NCBI RefSeq assembly: GCF_964340395.1
Contig: NC_135555.1
Coordinates: forward strand, 5,812,501-5,876,500
DNA: 64,000 nt
DNA from: Glandiceps talaboti
Taxonomy: Eukaryota; Hemichordata; Enteropneusta; Spengelidae
Reading direction: 5' to 3'
The notes under the pieces were generated by a model. It saw nothing but the letters and a program-made list of their open reading frames with translations. It did not search any database and was not told the origin of the DNA. The translations under genes and the position numbers were made by a program. This document shows, one piece after another, positions 43,342-57,593 of this stretch; within the stretch, counting starts at the first letter, position 1, and each line of letters begins with the position of its first letter.

Positions 43342-46261
43342 CAGAAAAATGTTGTGGTTGTTTGTTCATAATGAGCTCCAGTACATTGGAGTAAAGAAAA
43401 ACGTACTGGGTCGCTACTTTCTAGACCCTGTTATACTTATACACATTGTATTTACGAACAAAATGAGAACTCAGGCAAACAGTGTGAAGAGGGGCCAGCT
43501 GCCCATAAAATGCAATGACTTCTCACAGAAGTATGACAAAAAACAATTGGTGATATTACATACCTGGAAAGCCTCAGAGTGTACTGAAGTGATTTTATGT
43601 TTGTAAATGTAAACAAGTACATTTTTGTGCTACAAACTTTCCCACTACTAGAAATTTCTTTTGGATGTTGACATCATTTTGGAAGGAGTGTATTCTTGTT
43701 GTTTCAGTAAAGTTATCTGAGTATGATGCACTTACTTGCTTGCTAATTCATGCAGTCAATAAACAAATTAAATTCAGTTTTGTTGTTGATGTTGACCACA
43801 ACATTGTAGTGTCGAAATTCGTCTTTCCACATTTTTCTAAAGGTGTCTGCTAACTATCATACATTTTAAGTATAAAATGTTAGACATCTTGGATGCCGCC
43901 TTAAAGATAATATCATTACACATCTGTATTATTCTTATTATGATATAGTGATTTTTATTTGGTTTCTTTACTTTCTCATGAGAAGAAGAATAATCAGAGG
44001 CCCCCAGAGGCCATGGCACATTTGTGTGCAGATATGATCTCTATTAAAGTCTACAAATAGAAGAAAACATTCTCACTGAAAAAGTATTTGAAAAGCTTGT
44101 AATTGTACATTCAGGAAGTGATTTGCACAACATTCTTACAATTGTTATTTTCATGAAATTTGTTTCTTCATATATGTATTGCAACTTGTTGAGTTTCAAG
44201 CAAGGACTTGGTCTATGTTTTTCGCTTTTGCTTTTCAAGTAGAAAACACATAGTGAATTTGTTTAATAATTAACAAATCTGCTATATATGGCCACTTTAA
44301 TGATATCGATCTTTTTATAGCTGCTTCAAGCTGAGTTACGTGTGTTCCTGCAGCTAGTAACATGTCTAGCAAATATTTGATCGAAAAACCTTATTAATCA
44401 GCTAGTGACTAATTTTCCCCATTGGCGCCATCTTTAGCTCATATCGTAAGATTGGGTGGTAGGTATAACAGGTGAGAAAATTAAAAAAATTACCAACACC
44501 TTGGTAAAATTTGGCAAAAACTCTTGGTTTGCCACTATTCAACCATTCAAGAACATTTTGGTAATATTTCCGTACCAAAAATATTGGATAATTACCGAAA
44601 ATTTTGATTTGGAAATTTCGTTGATGAACCCTGGATCTGTCGTGAAAATACCGACGCTAAGATAGGCTAGCAGCACGAGGAACTTATGGTGTACAGAACC
44701 CTAGTTAAGAAGAAAGAAAGGCGATAAATAATCGTGAGTTTCTGATGGCTTCGACTTTCAGGGCAAAATCAGGGGGGATTTTGCATTTTGATTAGTTGAT
44801 TTGCTTGTTGAATTTATTTGTCTCGCGGCCTGACCGAAATTGGTCAAGCCTGGCTATGGTGGCGCTATTTTCTGCAAGCATCATGTGATGCACTGATGGC
44901 AAACCTTGCAACTTTATACTGGTTAAAAATATATCACATAATTTGTAGCTTGAATATTAGTCGTTGTATTTTGAGTATTATTGGAAGTGTTTTCAAAAGT
45001 GCAACTTTTCAATAATTATTTTTTACTTGTTGATGTGCTTTGTATCATATAATTAGTTTATATTCACATTCGAATTTTGTTAAATTATTGGTGACCATGT
45101 GTACTCTGGAATACTTTGGGGTGGCTGCATTATTTTGCTGTGATCGTTCTTTTGTTTGTTTCTAGAATGTATACATGTCTTGTCGCTCAGCTTTCTGTGA
45201 AAAATGGAATGCTAACAAAAAAAAACCAAATTTATAAAATTTCATACCTGACCTAATGTCACGAGTAGCTTAAATAAACAAAAATGAAATTCTTCCCTAA
45301 CGTCAAAAGTATTCCTCAGTAATGGATCTGAGTATGCTGTATTTATCTAATACATAGTCGACTTACTTTTTGTACTTTGGTCTAATATATAGAACTTTTT
45401 ATTGGTTGGTTGGTTGGTTGGTTCCGGCTTTGCATGATACATGTATGTGTACATCTACATGTACATACATACCAGTATTATAGATTTTGTAATACTGTTG
45501 TGGTGAAGTCCGACTTATACAAATTTGAGTTGTGTTCTGAATATTATCTTTGCAACAATTGTTAAAGTGTTCCGAATTTGCAATTTGAGATTTTAATGAG
45601 GGTGAAGTTAAAAAGTCTGGAGAGTTGCTGAAAACTCTGGAAGGCTTAAACTGTAAAAGACGTACATGTAGCTACATGTAGGGGCATACTTTATCGAAAG
45701 GAATGAGAAGTGTGCCCACAATGGCTGATCTTTCAGTTAATGGAAGACTAAACAGTAACTGAAAATATAAATGCAGCACTATAACATAGTAATGATAAAC
45801 AATGATGTGCTCTACAAATTTGGAAAAGCAACATTTACAGGTTTGGCATTACCTTGGACCCTGATGTTATCACATACTGCACTCAAGTATATCTATGGTT
45901 CTGCTCACACACACTCACACACAAATAAAACTCGAGACTTTAAAATTTAAATTTGAAGTACAGGTACAAGGTAGAAGTGCAAAAAACAATGTTTCTCTCA
46001 TCTGCACAATTGATTTTGAAAGATCAATATTTTTTTACTATTTGCTACACATGTACTTGAACTACCTTGAAAAATTCTTATATCCAGTAATCTCAGGATT
46101 AATAACATTCCAATTTACCATTATCATTCTTTTCTTTTCTTTTCTTTTTTTTTTGGGGGGGGGGGGACAATTCATTCAACTGCTATATATTTTTGTAAAG
46201 GTGATTAATGCATTTTGATTATGTTGTTTGACTGATGGCAAAATTAGAAGTGTTAAGATCT

Positions 46262-46335
46262 ACATGTACAAATGTAGTTGTACATTGTAGGTATGATCGA
46301 CATGTACAAATGTAGTTGTACATTGTAGGTATTAT
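46262..46335. repeat. 38-base tandem duplication
   Basis: The unit ACATGTACAAATGTAGTTGT...GTAGGTATGAT occurs twice in direct succession (starts 46262 and 46300). The copies are nearly identical. Confidence 0.9.
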
Positions 46336-46745
46336 GAAAAGGTTTATATTGTTATTACCTTTGTGGTATCCAGTTTCCTGATATAGTGTTTCTATGGTCA
46401 AAATTAAAACGTGCTACAAATGAAAGGAAAACATGGATTTTGGATGTTACATTTCTCAGTATTTGATTATTCTTCCAACCAATATTTTCCTATGCTTGTC
46501 CTGCAATCATTGTTTTCTTGTATGGTAACCTATATTTTTATACACATGCAATACACTGAAGAATTTGTAATCTTAAGAAATAAGAGAACTGTTTCTTGTT
46601 ACGTCTTTAGACACACATGAAAATATAGTACTAGGAATTTGTTATATCTCTACATACAAGCTTATTGAAAATCACATCAACTTTCATGACCTTTATGTGC
46701 ACATTCAGCCCAACTGTTGTGTTCCTAATTGCAACGAAACCTCTT

Positions 46746-46810
46746 CCAAAAACTATGATTTACATTTACGTTAATATCATATTTACGTAAATGTAAATCA
46801 TAGTTTTTGG
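46746..46810. repeat. 65-base near-perfect hairpin
   Basis: The left arm, CCAAAAACTATGATTTACAT then TTACG, is the exact reverse complement of the right arm, CGTAA then ATGTAAATCATAGTTTTTGG. The stem is about 25 base pairs with a 15-base AT-rich loop. The size fits a microRNA precursor, but a perfect stem is more typical of a small palindromic element. Confidence 0.85.
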
Positions 46811-49800
46811 ATTATATGTTAGGCTTCATAGCAAGCCTATGTCATTGAACAGATTTTCATTTGGATTGGAATGGGTTTTGTCCCTTGTCTACCGGAATGC
46901 CTTGATGTGGGGCACATAGAGGTCATGAATGTCATCACTTTTACAGTGCATACTGTACTCTTTGGGCTAGCTGTTGTCAATTCAACTGAATTACTATGCT
47001 GGTCTATAAATTATTGTCATGACAGATGACATGTTACTGGCCTTAGCATTCTCCTCAAACCAGGCTTTGAAAATGTTTCGCTGTGATGACAATAATAAAT
47101 CTGTTGTGATTTTGCAAAAAAAAAATAACTGGGATGTGAAAAGACATTTCAGCTTCGTACAAAAGTGGTTAAAGCGGTTGCTGAGAAAAACAATGGATAC
47201 AAGTAAAAAGAGTTGTATTTGTTCAACTATCCAAAACAAAGCTTCAGTGGATAGTTTATTCATTGTCAAATACAACTGAAGGCCAAGAACTTATCAAAAA
47301 TCTCATAAAATATTTGTTAAAATTGTTTAATGAGATGATAAGCTGTAGCTCTAAGAATGCAAGGTGGACGATTTAGGAAAGAATTATGAAAAACATCTCA
47401 AAAGATAAAAAAGAGGACTTACTGCATTGATGATAACATCGCTAAGGCATGGCATGTATCACACTGAATTTGACACTTGTAAATGTCATGGATCTTGTTG
47501 AGATTTCATCCAATCATAAAGAATATTGTCACAGTCACCAAATATAAAATGGCTGCTTTCATGAAGTTCATCAGAAAATCGTTGGGTGACATTTACCGAT
47601 AATCTCTATATTTGGAACGGTCGCTCAGAACTAAGGAGCACAGCATTCTTACTATCTCATTCAAAGAGAACATTGCCATTTGAGTGAAATGGCGTAATGA
47701 AAAGAAATAAACTTATTTAAAACACTCAAACACGAAAAAAGTACCCGGTATACGTATATTGGTGTATATGTATCATTGGATGACCACCTTATAAACTAAC
47801 AATGGAAATCAGCAGATGACCTTTGATACAGACTTTCTCAAGTACCGGTACAGTGAAATATTCTTCAACTAAAATGGAATTCTGACTATGGTTAAACATC
47901 GTTAGGTTGAATAGCACTTCTGCTCTGAGATTTATGAAACTAGGCTTCCTGTAAAGATGACTTCCATGGCTTTTATTTATTTATTTGGTCTTCAGTTCTC
48001 ACATTTTCAGATAAAGTGATGTATTCATATTTTATATACAATTTTCCTGATTGCACTTTCACTGCACTCAAGAATATAGTGGCAGTCTCATGAATGAATA
48101 ATTGCATGAAACATGACTAAAAGGTTAACATGCTCAGAGAACATGAATAATGTATGGCCACCTATATGCTTTATATTTGCATTTCTTTATATTCAACCAT
48201 ATACAATTCATACAAATTCTAAGTAATATACAGTGTACATGTAACTGCTTCACTATTGTAAATGGTCTTATAAAAACTATACACTACAAAGGAAACTGAA
48301 TGGTCTCAACTTCAGTCTCAAGCTTTCACATCTCACATAAAAGTACAAATGTAATCTATCATCTCGGCAAAGGCATGGACAACAAATATTTGGATATTGA
48401 ACATGTATGCACTACTAAAGCATATATTTATCATAGCAAGTGTTGTTACCTCACAATTGAAATGGAATAATTTTGTGGCAGTGTCCTGGTCATACAACAC
48501 ACAAACACTTGCAAAACATTCATGGCTCACTCGTGGCAAAAAAGAAATTGGACATCTCCAATTGCCATGTTGCACCACCTGTTTGCCATTCTAATCAAGT
48601 TTAGCTGTTGAATACTCATTACTTGCTATTCTCCTTTTGTCAAGAAACCTCTGCATATGATATGGCATATACAATTAAGTGTATGTACTCTGTAGACTAG
48701 TATTAGAAAGCTTATCTAAAATTAAAAAAAGGAAAAAACATTGGTTGCTTGCAATAAACATTAGTACGTTCAAGTTTTAATTTTCTGCAACTTTTATGGT
48801 TATTCTCATTGAAGTTAGACAACTTGCACATGATAACCCTTACTTTGACTTCAAATTTTTGTGAGAAGTGGATCCTTACATGTTACTTTTCTATACTGTA
48901 CATGTATGGCACGCTATGCCAGTTGTGATGTGAAAGAAGGCATTTCAACTGTTAAACCTTAAGTTCACAGGCTGTAAAATATTTATTCTAGATGGATTTC
49001 TATCAACAAATATCTCATGGCTGACAGGCTTGTACTATGATATGCAAGTTGTTACCTCGATGACTAGCAGGGAATTATGTATGCGTGGCTAATCTATCTT
49101 GGTCTGACACCTTGGCACAAAGGAAGCAGAACAGTAAATTGTTGGATTACATTCCATCAGATTTTGCAAAGAATCAGCTTCCATACATCTGTGCTGATAC
49201 ATTTTGTAGATAGCAAATGCAATGGTCTTTAACATTCACACACTTAGTTTTGTTGCATCAGGGACTAGGAGGTGTCATCAAATAGAGGTAACAATGATCA
49301 GTGACACTGTTTTGCACAGAAATCAATATCGTCCCAGACTGATGAGTAATATTTGTGAATATTCCCAGTCTGAAAGTATGTTTGAAACAAATGTACAATG
49401 TACAGGCAGTCACTTGGTACCCAGTTTTCTCCTGATGGCAGAAAATATGTAAGACTTGTATACATTTTATAATAACAACGCTTCTAACTGCACTGTTACA
49501 ACTCACTGAGTAGCCAACTCAAGAACATGTCAAACAAATAGTAATCAATAGTAAATTTCAATTGAAAATGGTTACTGTGCCATGAAACATGAATAAATAT
49601 TTCATAACCAGAACAACTGAAAAAGGAATGGAATACAGGATTTCACTGAAATGATTATAATGCCAGTATAGTACAGCAGACCTCCCTCTAAGTTATTTTA
49701 GAGAGATAGCACAATGAATGGTTAATGAAAACTACTTTTCTTGGTTGCCTTAACATAAAAAAAATGCAGCTAGGATAAATCAACCTCACCTGTGTTCCCT

Positions 49801-51578
49801 TTTAACTTGTGGCTCAATCTCTGTTTGATGGCAGGTTCCTTGGTACATCTACTACAAACATTATAAACAAGTGCACACATATACACGCACATGCACACTG
49901 ATACATGAGTGTTTGTTGTGTAATCTTTGTCTGAATGTACACAAACATAGAGTAGTACAGACATGAATTTACATAAGTTACAAGCATTGTAAAATATAGG
50001 CCCAAGATGCTGATACTACCACATGTTTTAAATAAGTAGGTCGCTGATTGGTCAGACTGTCATTACTTTTAAAAAAAGAGAATGATTTTAGTTTTCATAA
50101 AAAGTGGAAAAATGTACTTGTACCTGGCTTGGTAGAATGTTTACAAGATGAATACTACACTACACAGTTATCAACTTTAGGGGACAAACATTTCAAAAGT
50201 TGAACACCATTTAGTACTCGGTTAAAGAATTGTTCACATGGCATGCTTCACATTTTTGTGAACTCTTTCAGAATTCTCAACATTTCCTATATGTATGTGT
50301 TGCTCTATCTTCTAGTTTTGCTGTGACTGATTAGTATGCAATGTTGTATGATAATCCACAGAGTCAAGTATGCACCACTTGCATAGTAAAATGATGTTAT
50401 AAAAACAAATACAATGTGGCAGTACATCTGGCATTTTCCATAGAATCTTCTTAGTCTTTTAGTGTATAAGCTCCTTGCTGATCTATGGTCAAAGTATTCT
50501 TGTGTTTGCTTCCTTTTAGAGGCTATGTATTTGTACTCTATCAAAGTGACACATTGTATTCCTGGCTTAGTGTTGCTCTCAAAACAAACAAATAACCCTG
50601 AACATCTACAAAGGGAAAAAAACAATAGTGTTGCCTGAATTTAGGTGGTCTTGCTCACAAATGTCATCTATTGGACTAGGTTTCTCATACATGTATAGTC
50701 ATGCAATTGGTCATCTTTTATGATAACAAAAGTACCCCGGTAATGGTTATTTCTAGTACATGCATACAGTAGATGATATAGTAGAATTAGATTGCTGGAA
50801 CTTATAAAACATTCTCAAAATACATTGGTAAGCCATGTGGAAGTCCAACATCTCTACTTCAAAGCATGTCCCTATGTCAACAAATGGCTACAAATGTATG
50901 GCTTAATAATATATAGAATTTTCTGTAACCATAAAATGTGTTCTCTTGCATTTTGAACATTACTATTTTCTGAATACTACACACAGACATACACATATAC
51001 AGAACACTTCAAAACACAGGACATATATCTTACATTCGTCCTAAATGTCTTTTTATGTACTCGGGCTTTACATGTGATTTTGTATAACCATAAAGCATAC
51101 TTTTGCACCCTGAACACTACTATTTTGAAAAAACCACACATACACACACGACAACTGTTGTAATTGTGTTCCATCAACAATGTAAAGATGCTACCAGCAC
51201 CTTTGATATTCTCACGGCATGGCATGGTAAAGACATGGATGCTGCTGTTGATAAAGTCACGATTCGTAGAATTCTCGGTACCTGCAATAGCTTTTACCTC
51301 ATGCTAGAGGGTCATGCGCGCCTATAGTAATGCATGTGAAGTGCGTGGAGTGGAAGTCATAGTGTCGACCAAGAAATTGAATGTTCATTATTTTTATGAT
51401 GCTCATAGGGAATAATATTCTATTTCAGATACCGAGAAATTAGAGTAATTCAAAGCAAAATTGCTACATTTTGACAACCTATGATGTATGTCAATGAAGA
51501 AGCCTCTATTAAGACTTGCCTGATGAACTTGCTCAGTGTCAATTTCATTTCTACACCATGTCACCGCTAGTCTATCAG

Positions 51579-51657
51579 CTAGCCCTCGGATGTTCTTCCG
51601 ATAAAATATGACACACAGCCGAACAACGCTATCGAGGATGGAACATCCGAGGTCTAG
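51579..51657. repeat. Inverted repeat with 24-base arms
   Basis: CTAGCCCTCGGATGTTCTTC on the left pairs with GGAACATCCGAGGTCTAG on the right. A second inverted pair links this zone to 52007-52022 (GTCTAGCGAATGTCAT with ATGACATTCGCTAGAC), and a perfect GCGAAC-TTC-GTTCGC palindrome lies at 52041-52055. The zone is CpG-richer than its flanks. Confidence 0.7.
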
Positions 51658-54600
51658 CGAATGTCATCAGGATATAAATAACTGCCAATCAGAGAACCGT
51701 ATTAGCGACAAGCACAAACAGAGGACAATAGCTAAATTTTCATGCATATTCATCTTAAGGAGGGGCTTGTATAAATAACCACCAATGCGTTAACTGAAAT
51801 GTGTGAATGACAACGTCTACACACTCATCAAACTCGCAATTACCATAAACCGATAAGCCATAGTAATGACGTAAATGTGTTTGTCAACACTTGCATGCAG
51901 AGATTCCCCGAGGTCATAGGTTATTGAATATATTAAAGTATATATATGCATAGATGGCCCAACCCACCGCTCAATGTAATCTCAATGGAATGTCCGGTCT
52001 GGAAATGACATTCGCTAGACTGTTCGGGCAAGCCCTCACATGCGAACTTCGTTCGCTTATAGTTATAGCATCGAAAGAAAGCCTGAACGTCTAGCAGCAA
52101 GACTATGTCACCGCTTGCTGTTGAGACTACAATGTATGATGTCAACAGTTAATCCTCCTACTCATTGGTTTAGTTTTCATGTGATAGTGACATTGTTCAT
52201 TTGTCACAAACAGAGGACTAATAATGAATTGTAGTATTGGTGGTCAAATCTTGACAAAGAAATCTGCTCGTAGGCATTTTGTGATGAGCAACTTCAAGGA
52301 TATTTCTATTTTTTCTTCGTAAATAGAAAACTTTGAGTAGCTTAGACTTGCTTTCATCAGTTACATGTATGTCTTACTAATAATTACATGTACTTTACCA
52401 AACAAAACTGGAAAGATAAGATACATCTATCATAACTACTCTCTGCACGTGGGTACAACATACATACTCTCTAATGAAAGACTACAGATTTTATACATTA
52501 TTGGTATGAAATTATGTATTCTCTGGTCAATTATAAGTGGTGACTCTCAAGAAAACAAAGTTGGTACCACAGCAATGTTTTTTGTCTTTCATTGAAGAGT
52601 AAACACTGCACTGACTGAACTCTTTGCTACTGCCAAGTGTAACAAGCTCCTACTAGTAATTGTGGGAGTGACCAGAAGTCCTCAAAAATGCATTTGGGCT
52701 GATAGCCATACATATACAGCCTCTTTGTCTATTGAAGCTCATTAATGCCCTTTGGGAAGGTGTCAAGATCTGAAAAGTTATGAATATACGAATTCTATCA
52801 AATTGTTTAGAGATGCTATGATTCCATGATTAATGTCTAACAACACGGTACTTTATCACTAGTAGACCTTTGAATCCAAGACATAATGATAAAATGGGGA
52901 TAAAGATTCCTATGTGCATATCTGTTTAAAACGAAAGTGTGACTGGAACTGCATTATCTAATACCAAAACTTCTCAAACATTCAATTTATATTTGTTAAT
53001 GCTTTGTGTACAATCAGATCATAACAGTATTCCAGGGCTAAGCTGGACCTTTCAAAATGAAAGGAAAAGTCCAGTCATACTCTATCACCCCTAGTGATTT
53101 ACTAAATCACTTGTAGAATTCTGGGGGTGGGGGTGGGGGGGAAATAGAAGGGTCGTTATACCGGATACATGTATTGTATTTCTAGTATACCTGATGGCCC
53201 ACCACCGCATATGTTAACGGCGAGGTGAGCTTGAGGCACGTATTGCTTACAGAGGACATTGTGTATACATTCAGTACATAACCTTAGGACATTTCAAAGT
53301 CAGTGAACAAAAAACATTCATTCAACATGAACAAATAATGAACATCCTTGGATTACACAGCATTTTTGAGGACATTCTTAAAAAATTAACAAAGTTGTGT
53401 TTCCATGGACACTTTGATGCGACTGCAAACATGTCTATACATTGTACTTCACAAAGAAAGCCTGTGGTTGTGTATATTGTGGTAGAGTAATTCACTTAAA
53501 TGGTAGATAACTTTTATACTTACTCCTTTTCAAATTGTACTCTCCTAAATAAATGCTTTTCAAGACAACTTATCTGAACCATACATGTTGTATGAGGGTG
53601 TCTGCATACTTCAGTTTCTCTTACTGTACACCCAACTGAAACAAAAATGAGGCACTTTGCAGTTCTCTACTCTATTTATGCAAAGATGAAAGCATTCATA
53701 CATCAGTTTCATCATGTCAGCATTATTTTATTCACATATTTGACTGATGTTTGAAGAATGTTCAGTGTGTACTACAAAAAATGTACCCTCTTACATGTAA
53801 AGATGGTATAACACTATACATACATGTACAAAGGGGAATTCAAATTGTCTATGCTTCACCTACAAATAGAATTTATCAGGCATGCAAATTGGCCTCCTGG
53901 GGGCATCTAATGGAAATGGCTCCTTCATTAACGATCTACAATAATACATATTTTATTTGAAAATGAAAGAAATGTGCAAGACTTCCTTTGCAGATTTCCT
54001 GTACTTCTATGGAGATGATTGCAGATTAGACAAATGAAACAACCTTTATAGAGTGAACCATGAAATACCTCATTCAGGTGAAAAAGAATCGACCATATGG
54101 TAACTTTCTATATAACAGTGATGTGCATGGAAGTATGTTCACATGTAAAAGACAATCTCTCACAGTTCGTATGTATTCACCATCATGAAATAGACTACAG
54201 AAACCCAGCAACAATATGTACACTTGTTGGCTAGCATGATGCGATCTGGTGACCTTGGTAAAGTAAAGGCCTGGGGGTCGCTGTTGAATGCAGTATTACA
54301 GTTTGATACAGTGACTGGGTACACACATACACCGCCATATGTACAACAACACCTCTACATCATTGTGAAAGCTGTTCGAAGATCAGCATTTTCTATATAC
54401 TATATGCATCATGGCTTTGCTGTGGAAACCAGCCGATTCCAGAAGTAAACTTCAAGTAATCTTACTGAAACAGTTCTAGTAAAGACCATGGAAACAAGTT
54501 TATAATTGTACAAATAATCCACTCAAGATCTTCAATTCTGAACATGATATATTGATATGCATCACGGTCTAGTGTTTTAAACTTAAGATCAGAAATTATG

Positions 54601-55505
54601 GCTTTTAATCTGGTCATCAGCTTTCTACACAACAGAGCTTGAATTAACGTCTACATGTACACTTTAATAGCCAAGCCAACTGTTTCAGCTACATTTTTCT
54701 AGTGCTTTCCATTTGTCCAACAGACTAACACCACATAATCTACATGTAGATACATATTTCATTGTCTGCGTGACCTTGACTACTGCTAGTTTTGACCCCT
54801 GAACTATCTTATCACCATTATCACTTGGTATCTATATCTGGTTATGATACAACAGAAAGGGGTTGTAGATCTTTTACTAAAGTAACTACTCTTTTTTTCA
54901 TGGTTGTATCTGCTGATATATTATGGGATGGAAAATCATTACTTAATAATGTTATCTCATCTCCTATGTACAGAGGGTGTCCAAAGGACTGAACAAAATT
55001 AAAAAATCGTGTTATCAAATTCTTTGAAAGCTAGCCAGTTATATGGTGAAATGCCAACATGATGTCAACGTCTTCCTGGGTTTACACAACTGGAGAGTCA
55101 AGCTCAACATCATTAAAATCGTATCATTTTGACAAGTCTACAAAGATTTCTATCAATAAATTAGATCTCTTGTGTACATCTTGTCAAATTTGGTGGTAAA
55201 ACTTTGAGTTAATAACTGGCTCTGTACTCAAGATTTGGATCAAAGCTCAGGCTGCTTACAGCCATTTAATTATTCCAAAATGTGAATGGGTATGGTAGCT
55301 GGAGAATTTGAACTTGCACTACATTAAAAGTCACAAGAGTGCTTTGTGTTATATCAGAAAGAAACCGATTTTAAACTTTCTTCTGTAACTATTGAATTTA
55401 TCATTCTAATGAGGATCGTCGACCAAGACATCGAAAGCTCAATGCTAAACAATCTTTGAACTGCTTGTGTGTTATAACCTTTATAAGTAATTTCTTCTGT
55501 ATAAT

Positions 55506-55541
55506 CATAGACAGTGGAGGGGCTCCCCTCCACTGTCTATG
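55506..55541. repeat. CATAGAC palindrome, copy 3
   Basis: CATAGACAGTGGAGGGG and CCCCTCCACTGTCTATG are exact inverted arms of 17 bases around a two-base centre. Confidence 0.9.
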
Positions 55542-57110
55542 GTATAATCAAGGATAAGACAAACCCTAGGTCCGTTCAGCTGAGACACATGCACTCTCGT
55601 TCATAAACTTAGGCATGGCATTCTGAAAATACTAGTCTTGCTTATTACAAGTGGATGGTAGATGATATTTTTCACTAGCACTGAAATCTGGACTAATTCT
55701 GTTGAATGTAAGTTCTGACACCTTATAAGTCCCCTTTATTGAGATCATTCAGTATGTAATTGTTCACAAGCCTTGTAAACTTCCATCAGTGACTACATCT
55801 TTTCATTGACCGTGTAGTAATCATACTGACAGACACGGACAAAAAATCCATGGGAAGGTGAATACAAGAAATGTAAATTATGTGATAGTGGTAGTTACCA
55901 AGGTGAAACCCCAGCCTAGACCTGAAGAACCTGGATTTACATTATGTCTAGAAGTCCATGACTTATTAATATTAATTATATGTGTAACATTTTGGTATGG
56001 AACTGGTGCAGCTGTCATCCACTCCATCTTACTTCTGATGCTACTACAGATATTTACAAAAAAAAAACCTTCATGGTGAAGACAAACTCCAAGTTCACAT
56101 CATGAACTAATAATTTAATCCATTATTTTCAACCTGTGAACATTTCTACTGCTTGTTCAAATTATGCAGTGACATATGCATCACCACAGTACTATCAGAC
56201 AACTTAATACTGTAACAGTCTAAGTACATGTAATGTCATGACACTGTTTTTTGCAAAGGTTTGAGAATCCTGGTAACAGGAAGAGGGAAATATGGTAAAA
56301 ACTGGATTGGTTTCCGATATGTTTTGCCATAATTTTGTTGGGGAACTTAGGTAGATTTGAACTACTTACCACCGTTATCAAAAACACTGTCATGAACATC
56401 AAACATGCAACACACATGCTGAACATATATACAATGTACTGTGCATACATCATTCATCTATACATTCTTACTGTAAGGTAGTCTCAATTTGGTGTACAAT
56501 GTATATTATATAGTGTATATACATGTACAGTAACAATGGTCTCTTTCAAATGGATGTAATTGTGTTTATGATTGCACAATTGATTTGTGCACCGAAAAAT
56601 GTAGGAATTTTATACATGAAAGACCGAGTTGGGGTGGGTGTTCATCAATTCAAATCCACAAGAACTGATAGTACCAAGTATTTGGCTTTGCTGAAGTGTT
56701 GAAATACTTGATAAGTTCATCTTTGTTGGTAATTAAACAGTAGTGAATTTTCTTTACATGTTCAAAATCATTTCTTTTATCAAGCATGCTCAAGAAATTA
56801 TTTATCTCCTCTTCCCTCCCCCTCCCCCCCCCCCCTCCCCATATTCCTTCCCAAGCCTTAAATTCTAGGGTAGTGTGGTTTTGGAAACAATGGAATTAAA
56901 TTACAGTACTTACATGTAACTATTCTTTTGTTATGTTAATTTCTTGTAACTTTGCCTTTAGTAATGTATGTCTATACTGGGTCTTGACAGTTTATCAAAG
57001 GTCTGCCTATAAACTATCTGTGAGGTTTAGGCCTACATATTCTCAATGGTTCATTTAAAATAATTTGGTTACATAATTGAGTGATTGTGGTTTAGAAAAG
57101 AGATGCTCAC

Positions 57111-57211
57111 CATATCAATTGTATCTGGTCGTATGCGAGATACTCTGCTATTTTTAATGAATAGTGTGGGTGGATCGTTTTGATCTTTATCATGTGCTGT
57201 GGTATCGAATA
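57111..57211 (-). other. Orphan exon-like stretch
   Basis: Minus strand: a TATCTATTTTAG acceptor, 101 bases open in two frames, then an ATG|GTGAGC donor. One frame gives a hydrophilic, protein-like sequence with FDTTAHDKDQNDPPTLF and IKNSRVSRIRPDTIDM; the other open frame begins YSIPQHMIKIK. I could not link it to further exons and do not recognise it. It could be a real exon of an unseen minus-strand transcript, a pseudogene fragment, or chance. Confidence 0.25.
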
Positions 57212-57593
57212 CTAAAATAGATATAAATATATGACTAGGTTTCTTGTGTTGAAAAAAGAACTTCTGGAGAAATGAATATCAAGATTGACAACAACATCAA
57301 CAGCTGCATATAAGTTTTAAGAAAGTGGTTTGCATTTGAAGCGGAAACTTGCTATTTATCAGATCTCACCTGAGGAGTACAACACATTGTCTAAATGTAG
57401 AATGGTAAAATCTGAATGTGTGTGATCTGAAACGGCTGCATGTCATAGTAATTGGCACGACAGTAATTGTGATAACATCATCTTGAAATCATTCTCACAA
57501 ATTGGGCAAAAAACAGCACCAGAACACCTCTGTGTACATGGTTTATAATATCTGTATATCTACATTTGTACCTATTATTTGTGGAGTCATGAT

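Noticed and set aside
43349-43606. 85-residue plus-strand open frame beside the TMEM67 start
   Set aside because: No similarity recognised and no supporting signals; it lies where the TMEM67 promoter is expected.
47019-47279. 86-residue plus-strand open frame in the intergenic gap
   Set aside because: Isolated, no recognisable domain, no splice or promoter support, and an equally long frame on the opposite strand.
55060-55125. Minus-strand frame ending NDVELDSPVV-stop, resembling a protein C-terminus
   Set aside because: A stop lies in frame just upstream and no acceptor in the right phase rescues it.
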